Shown in pieces: positions 7,683-13,914 of a DNA stretch of 13,914 nucleotides. A program made the translations under genes and the position numbers. Below the pieces are notes generated by a model. The model worked only from the letters and a program-made list of their open reading frames with translations. It ran no database searches and had not been told where the DNA came from. Positions within the stretch are counted from its first letter, which is position 1. The number at the start of each line of letters is the position of its first letter. This stretch comes from Allofournierella_A excrementavium (GTDB taxonomy: Bacteria; Bacillota; Clostridia; Oscillospirales; Ruminococcaceae), in contig DWVE01000018.1 in NCBI GenBank assembly GCA_019120375.1, positions 1 to 13,914 of the forward strand. The letters are read 5' to 3'.

Positions 7683-7736
7683 ACGGCAGAACCGTCGTTT
7701 TCTTATGCCACCCCGGCAACGGGCGGCTCTTTCTGT

Positions 7737-8789
7737 TTATTGCACCTGCAGGTCCAGCAGCTTCCAGCTCTCCCCTTCCCGCACCGCGTACATGCGGTAC
7801 ACCGAGGGATAGCTGCGGGGGCGCAGGCCCTCCTTGTAGACCATGTAGGTGAAGCGCACCGTGCCGGCCGCCGCGTCGGGGCCGAGGCTTTCCAGCTCCG
7901 AGACCGAGAACTCCTCGAAGGCGGTGGAGTCATGGCTCACGTACCAGCTGGAGTCGAAGGTGCGCAGGCTGTTGTAAAACTCCGTGTCCGGCACAAGGGC
8001 TCCCTTCAGTTCCGCGAAGGAAGCGTCGGCGGAGACGTAGCGGGCGTAGACACGGGCGGTGCGGTCGAGGAAGTCCTCCAGAGAGGCGGCATCCTCCCCG
8101 TTCGGCTCCACCGTGACCACGGCATTCAGCGGGGTCTCCCACTCCACCCGGCAGCTGCCCGCCTCGCTTTGGGCGGTCACCTCCGGCTGTTCCAGAAGGC
8201 CCTCCACCTGCCAGACGCACTCCTGCGGCGCGGCATCGCCCAGCGCCTCAAAGCCGGGCGCGGCGGAAGTCTCGCTTCGTTCGCTCTCTTCCAGCGGGCG
8301 GCCGTCCACCGTGAGGGCCACTCCCAAAGGCGCGCGGATGGTCACCGTGGAAAGTGCCTGCACCTTGGGCCAGGCCTGCCAGCCCTTCTCCTGAGGGAAG
8401 AGCAGGAACTCCACCCGGCCCCCTTCTTCGTCCACCACCACGTATTCCTCGGCCCCGTCGGTCTCGCCCTTGCGCACGAAGCGCAGGCTGTCCCGGTCAG
8501 TGGGCAGGTCGTTCAGCAGGGTCCGGGCCTCTTCCAGATACTGGGCCGCGGTGGCAAAGCGCCCCGGCAGCACCGCCGCGGGCACATCCTCTTCTTTCAG
8601 CTGCTCGGACTGCACCGCCTGCACGCTGCGCAGGATGGCCGCCTCGGGGGTCGACTCTTCGTAGCGTTCCAGCGCGCCCCAGAGCACCGCCAGCGCCGCG
8701 CCGCCCAGGGCAAAGAGCACAAGGGCGAAGCCCACCGGCCAGGGCCAGAAGGGACGGGGGCGGCCATAGCGCCATTTCTGTTCGCTCAT
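7737..8789 (-). CDS. Single-pass membrane protein of unknown function
   Basis: A 350-residue protein with a short basic cytoplasmic N-terminus, one membrane segment at about 17-38, and an outward-facing remainder (inferred from the positive-inside rule). The outer part has a helical, acidic stretch (about 45-100), a beta-rich module near 147-165 (TVTIRAPLGVALTVDGRPL), and a C-terminal region (about 235-350) ending VRFTYMVYK...YRMYAVREGESWKLLDLQ, which looks like an NTF2-type fold. This layout recalls TcaA-type envelope proteins, but I cannot confirm homology. The ATG overlaps the stop of the phosphodiester glycosidase gene as ATGA and has GGAGG seven bases upstream, so it is coupled to that enzyme and may assist or sense the same extracellular glycan. 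Confidence 0.72.
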   Translation of the reverse strand: MSEQKWRYGRPRPFWPWPVGFALVLFALGGAALAVLWGALERYEESTPEAAILRSVQAVQSEQLKEEDVPAAVLPGRFATAAQYLEEARTLLNDLPTDRDSLRFVRKGETDGAEEYVVVDEEGGRVEFLLFPQEKGWQAWPKVQALSTVTIRAPLGVALTVDGRPLEESERSETSAAPGFEALGDAAPQECVWQVEGLLEQPEVTAQSEAGSCRVEWETPLNAVVTVEPNGEDAASLEDFLDRTARVYARYVSADASFAELKGALVPDTEFYNSLRTFDSSWYVSHDSTAFEEFSVSELESLGPDAAAGTVRFTYMVYKEGLRPRSYPSVYRMYAVREGESWKLLDLQVQ

Positions 8790-9838
8790 GCTTCACCCTC
8801 CCCTGCCGCGTCCACCACAAAGGCGGTGGGGATGTTGCGCGGACCGTAGAGCGAAGCGCTGACGTTCACCGTTTCGCCCTGGTAGATCATTTGAGTGCTG
8901 GAACCGCCGTCCAGATTGGCGGCGTTCACCGCGCCCCACTCCTGCATGACCTGGATGCAGTCCTGATAGGTCGCGCCCAGGCTCTGGGGCTGCCGCCCGT
9001 CGATGACCAGGAGCAGCACCGCGCCGTCCGCCCGCTGGCCGATCACCGTGCGGGGGTTCAGCCCGCCGCCAGTGCCGGAGATCTCGGCGGCCTCACCGTT
9101 GATGATGAAGGCCGGGCCGAAGCTGAGAGCGTCCCGCAGGCCGCGCTCCACCGCCTGGCGGCCGGTCATGCGGCCCACCACCAGATGGTCGCTCTCGTCA
9201 AAGCCGATGACGGAATACTCCTGGTCCATGCCGCCGGCCCGCAGCTGACCCTGCTGGATGACGAGACCCAGCGGCACGCTGCCGCTGCCCACGCCGTTCT
9301 CGTCGGCAAAGCCGCCGCCGTTGATGCCGGCCACAGCGCCCGCGTCCGCCACCAGCTGTTCCAGCTTCTGGCCTTTGCCCTCGGGGTCGAAGGAGGCGAT
9401 GGCCGCCACCCGCACCCGGCTGGGGTCGTGGACCACCAGCATCTTGCCCTTGAAGCTGCCGCCGGTGACGTCGTGAAGTTCGATGGTGTCCTTGGGCACC
9501 TGGGCGTCGCCGGTCTCGAATTCGCCCCCGGCCTGGGTGACCTCGCCGGTCTCCAGCACGCCGTTTTTGTCCAGGATGGCCTGGACCTCCTCTTCACTGA
9601 GGAAAATGCGGGCGGTGAATTTGGCGGCGCTGGTCTCCATCACCGTGTGCACGAACAGGTCCCGCGCGGCGGGGCTGGGGCCTTTGCAGATGATGTAGAT
9701 CGCGCCCAGCAGAAAAGCGGTCAGCGCGCACAGAAACACGCCCGCCATCGCCAGCACGCGAAGCACCGGATGCCGTGGCCGCCCGGGCCAGCGGGCCTGG
9801 GCGGCGGTCCTGTCCGCAGGGTCTTGCAGAGTAGTCAA
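8786..9838 (-). CDS. Membrane-anchored phosphodiester glycosidase (NAGPA family)
   Basis: A 350-residue protein with one N-terminal membrane segment (about 27-51) and an extracellular phosphodiester glycosidase domain (about 130-343). Family signatures are GINGGGF (171-177), PLGLVIQQG (189-197), NPRTVIGQ (261-268), LLVIDGRQPQSLGAT (276-290), NLDGGSSTQMI (308-318) and RNIPTAFVV (334-342). The family includes the mammalian enzyme that removes GlcNAc from a GlcNAc-1-phospho-6-mannose diester; bacterial members are thought to act on sugar phosphodiesters of exopolysaccharide or wall polymers. The start is a TTG at 9838 with AAGGAG eleven bases upstream; the next ATG (residue 31) would cut into the membrane anchor. 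It follows the PIG-L lipoprotein gene by 21 bp and overlaps the next gene by 4 bp. The substrate is unknown. Confidence 0.88.
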   Translation of the reverse strand: MTTLQDPADRTAAQARWPGRPRHPVLRVLAMAGVFLCALTAFLLGAIYIICKGPSPAARDLFVHTVMETSAAKFTARIFLSEEEVQAILDKNGVLETGEVTQAGGEFETGDAQVPKDTIELHDVTGGSFKGKMLVVHDPSRVRVAAIASFDPEGKGQKLEQLVADAGAVAGINGGGFADENGVGSGSVPLGLVIQQGQLRAGGMDQEYSVIGFDESDHLVVGRMTGRQAVERGLRDALSFGPAFIINGEAAEISGTGGGLNPRTVIGQRADGAVLLLVIDGRQPQSLGATYQDCIQVMQEWGAVNAANLDGGSSTQMIYQGETVNVSASLYGPRNIPTAFVVDAAGEGEA

Positions 9839-9859
9839 AATATCTCGCGCTCCTTCCCG

Positions 9860-11104
9860 TCAGTCCGCCGGCAGGGCGGAGGGGATGTGCTCAAAAAAGT
9901 CGTTCTTTGCTTCGTCCGGTCCCACGTTGGTGTAGGCCAGGCCGAACTTGCGGCAGTCGTTGCTGCCGCCCGCCTTCACCTCGAACCACTGGGTCTGGCT
10001 GACGTGGCAGGCAAAGCCCTCGGCGGCCAGTTCCAGCGCGGTGCGTCCGTCAAAGGCGGCCATGGGCATCTCGCCCCACTCCATCTGTATGGTGTTCTCC
10101 GGCCAGAGATGCAGGTAGCACTTGGGCACCTGCCACACACCATAGGTCTCGGCGCTCTCTGGATACTGGGCCGCGTCGCCGCTGCATTCCAGGGCAGCCA
10201 GCAGGGTGGCCGCGTTGAGCATGTGGGCCCCGTGACCGTACTCGCCGTCGACGTCATGGCCCAGCACCACGCTGGGTTTGAAGCGGCGCAGCTGCTCCAC
10301 CTGCCAGGCGGTGACCGCTTCTTCGTCATAGACCTGCCGGGCGCTTTCGAGGCTCTCCTTGGAAGCGTACAGGTCCGGGAAGCCGGAGATGATGGGATAA
10401 TTGCGGACCCCCACTGTCCACAGGCCGTTCAGCAGTTCGTGGGGGCGGTAGGGCTCGCCCCAGTGGTTGGTCATGTAGGCCACCTGCACCGCGTAGCCCT
10501 TTTCCCCGGCGTACCAGGGCAGAGCCCCGCCGAACCAGAGGTGCTCGTCGTCGGCGTGGGTGGGCAGCACAAGCATGTCCGCCTTCTCGCAGGGCGGCTG
10601 CCACTGCTGCACCCAATCGGGCACCTGCCCCGGCGTGAAAGCGTACACCTGGCAGAGCACCGTGCCCTCGGGCAGGTGGAGCGTCACCGAGGACGCGGGC
10701 TGCTCCAGCTCCACATACTCGTGGATGAAGCCGTTTTGCCCGCAGGCCTGCGCCGTGCCGTCGGAAGTCTCCAGCCGCCACTCCACCGGGCGGTCAAAGA
10801 TGAGGTAAAGTTCGCCGATGTCCGTCTCTGCCTGCAGGGTGACGGCAGTGTCGGCGGTGAGGCGCACCTTGCTGAAATTGTCATGGTCGTTGATGCCGCC
10901 AAGGGCCAGCCCTTCGCCGCTGGCGGTGAGCTCCAGCTGCTGCGCGGCGGGCCGGGGCGTGGGCTCCGGGGTGGGCGCAGGCGTGGGGCTGGGGGTGGGA
11001 GCCGCCGTGGCGGCAGGCGGAACGCTGGACACGGGCGCGGCGCAGCCGGAAAGGAGCAGCAGCGCTGCCAGGGCGGCCAGCGCCCCGCGGCGGAAATGTT
11101 TCAT
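9860..11104 (-). CDS. PIG-L/LmbE-type deacetylase lipoprotein
   Basis: A 414-residue predicted lipoprotein. The signal peptide ends in the lipobox LLSG-C (Cys21), followed by a Pro/Thr/Ala linker of PT repeats (about 36-51). A beta-strand-rich region of unknown fold spans about 57-160, and the PIG-L domain about 175-405. The metal and catalytic motifs are THADDE (182-187; by family analogy His183 and Asp186 bind zinc and Asp185 is the base) and GHDVDGEYGHGAH (282-294), which supplies the last His ligand. The usual motif is AHPDDE, so Ala replaces Pro, which I believe is seen in related Clostridia proteins. PIG-L enzymes remove N-acetyl groups from GlcNAc-type sugars; here the action would be outside the cell membrane. 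The ATG at 11104 has GGGGGAGG just upstream; a longer start at 11143 would spoil the signal peptide. First gene of a three-gene unit. Confidence 0.88.
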   Translation of the reverse strand: MKHFRRGALAALAALLLLSGCAAPVSSVPPAATAAPTPSPTPAPTPEPTPRPAAQQLELTASGEGLALGGINDHDNFSKVRLTADTAVTLQAETDIGELYLIFDRPVEWRLETSDGTAQACGQNGFIHEYVELEQPASSVTLHLPEGTVLCQVYAFTPGQVPDWVQQWQPPCEKADMLVLPTHADDEHLWFGGALPWYAGEKGYAVQVAYMTNHWGEPYRPHELLNGLWTVGVRNYPIISGFPDLYASKESLESARQVYDEEAVTAWQVEQLRRFKPSVVLGHDVDGEYGHGAHMLNAATLLAALECSGDAAQYPESAETYGVWQVPKCYLHLWPENTIQMEWGEMPMAAFDGRTALELAAEGFACHVSQTQWFEVKAGGSNDCRKFGLAYTNVGPDEAKNDFFEHIPSALPAD

Positions 11105-11127
11105 ATGTTCCTCCCCCTTTTGCAGTG

Positions 11128-11145
11128 TTTTGGTCCACACCAAAA
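11128..11145. promoter_or_regulatory. Perfect 7-bp dyad upstream of the PIG-L gene
   Basis: On the minus strand TTTTGGT-GTGG-ACCAAAA forms a perfect inverted repeat about 24 bp before the ATG at 11104. It sits between the weak promoter candidate and the ribosome binding site, a position suited to an operator or a 5' mRNA hairpin. No regulator gene is in the window. Confidence 0.4.
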
Positions 11146-11148
11146 AAC

Positions 11149-11175
11149 GATATAAACCGCCGTTTTATTGCACAA
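11149..11175 (-). promoter_or_regulatory. Weak promoter candidate for the three-gene unit
   Basis: The 85 bp between the rpoC terminator and the PIG-L start must hold any promoter of this unit. The best pair is TTGTGC (11170-11175) and TATATC (11149-11154), but the spacing is only 15 bp. Two near-palindromic 8-mers, TTGCGCAA (11178-11185) and TTGTGCAA (11168-11175 as minus strand), lie one helical turn apart over its -35 region. Confidence 0.3.
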
Positions 11176-11189
11176 TCTTGCGCAAAGGA

Positions 11190-11231
11190 AAAGCGCGGCG
11201 CTCTCCCTCAACGGGGAGAGCGCCGCGCTTT
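11190..11231 (-). terminator. Intrinsic terminator of the rpoB-rpoC operon
   Basis: A perfect 18-bp stem (11190-11207 with 11214-11231) closes a 6-nt loop and begins 22 bases after the rpoC stop codon. On the minus strand it is followed by TTTTCCTTT, the U-rich tail of a factor-independent terminator, and the stem starts with A residues opposite. It should stop most rpoC transcripts before the PIG-L gene. Confidence 0.92.
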
Positions 11232-11253
11232 GGTTTGCTTTAAGCCAGGTGGC

Positions 11254-13914
<2,661 letters not shown>

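Larger units (their letters stand above)
7321..7735. repeat. Noncoding element bounded by imperfect inverted repeats
   Basis: The gene-free stretch 7238-7736 is mostly filled by this 415-bp segment. Its left end (7321-7368) and right end (7693-7735) are imperfect inverted copies: both read CAGAAAGA, then GCCGCCC, GCCGGGGTG and TAAGAAAACG in order, with small insertions. Inside are several hairpins, including a long one at 7593-7682. No credible protein lies in it: open frames here lack ribosome binding sites. I see no obvious target-site duplication. It could be a miniature mobile element without its own transposase, a structured RNA, or two diverged copies of a genome-wide intergenic repeat in opposite orientation. 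Confidence 0.6.

Noticed and set aside
7321..7735. CRISPR array or insertion sequence
   Set aside because: There are no evenly spaced direct repeats and no transposase; the repeats are inverted and imperfect.
7428..7852. Short plus-strand proteins in the gene-free stretch
   Set aside because: They run through the inverted repeats and into the end of a real gene, lack ribosome binding sites and have no recognisable domain.
8354..11155. 933-residue plus-strand open frame
   Set aside because: Antisense across two enzyme genes whose minus-strand products have intact catalytic motifs; a product of codon bias.

Overview
This window is a piece of the core transcription/translation region (rpoC, then rpsL-rpsG-fusA-tuf) of a GC-rich member of the Clostridia. 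Every gene lies on the minus strand, so transcription runs from high to low coordinates. The proteins fit a Firmicute: S12 carries the Firmicutes-type insertion before PQKRGVC, and RpoC has an uninterrupted trigger loop. The GC-rich genes and palindrome-filled spacers suggest an Oscillospiraceae/Ruminococcaceae gut bacterium of the Faecalibacterium/Subdoligranulum/Gemmiger kind. That placement is a judgement from sequence style and was not tested by a search.

Layout in the direction of transcription: (1) the last 886 codons of rpoC (13914-11254), ended by a perfect 18-bp-stem intrinsic terminator. (2) A three-gene unit: a PIG-L-type deacetylase lipoprotein (11104-9860), a membrane-anchored phosphodiester glycosidase (9838-8786) and a one-pass membrane protein of unknown function (8789-7737). 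(3) A noncoding stretch of about 500 bp (7736-7238) with nested inverted repeats. (4) A two-gene unit: a polytopic GT-C-like protein (7237-5201) overlapping a DUF6311-type polytopic protein (5204-3519) by 4 bp. (5) A consensus-like promoter followed by rpsL (3330-2902), rpsG (2781-2311), fusA (2283-163) and the first 23 codons of tuf (71-1), which has its own promoter.

In most Firmicutes rpoC is followed almost directly by rpsL, often with a small L7Ae-family gene between. Here about 7.9 kb of envelope-related genes separates them, and both boundaries carry fresh transcription signals (terminator after rpoC, new promoter before rpsL). The five inserted genes look like one functional theme split into two transcription units: two GT-C-type membrane proteins that may transfer sugars from lipid-linked donors outside the membrane, plus three anchored extracellular proteins that could modify or sense a surface glycan or wall polymer. 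The substrate cannot be read from the sequence, and the combined system is an inference.
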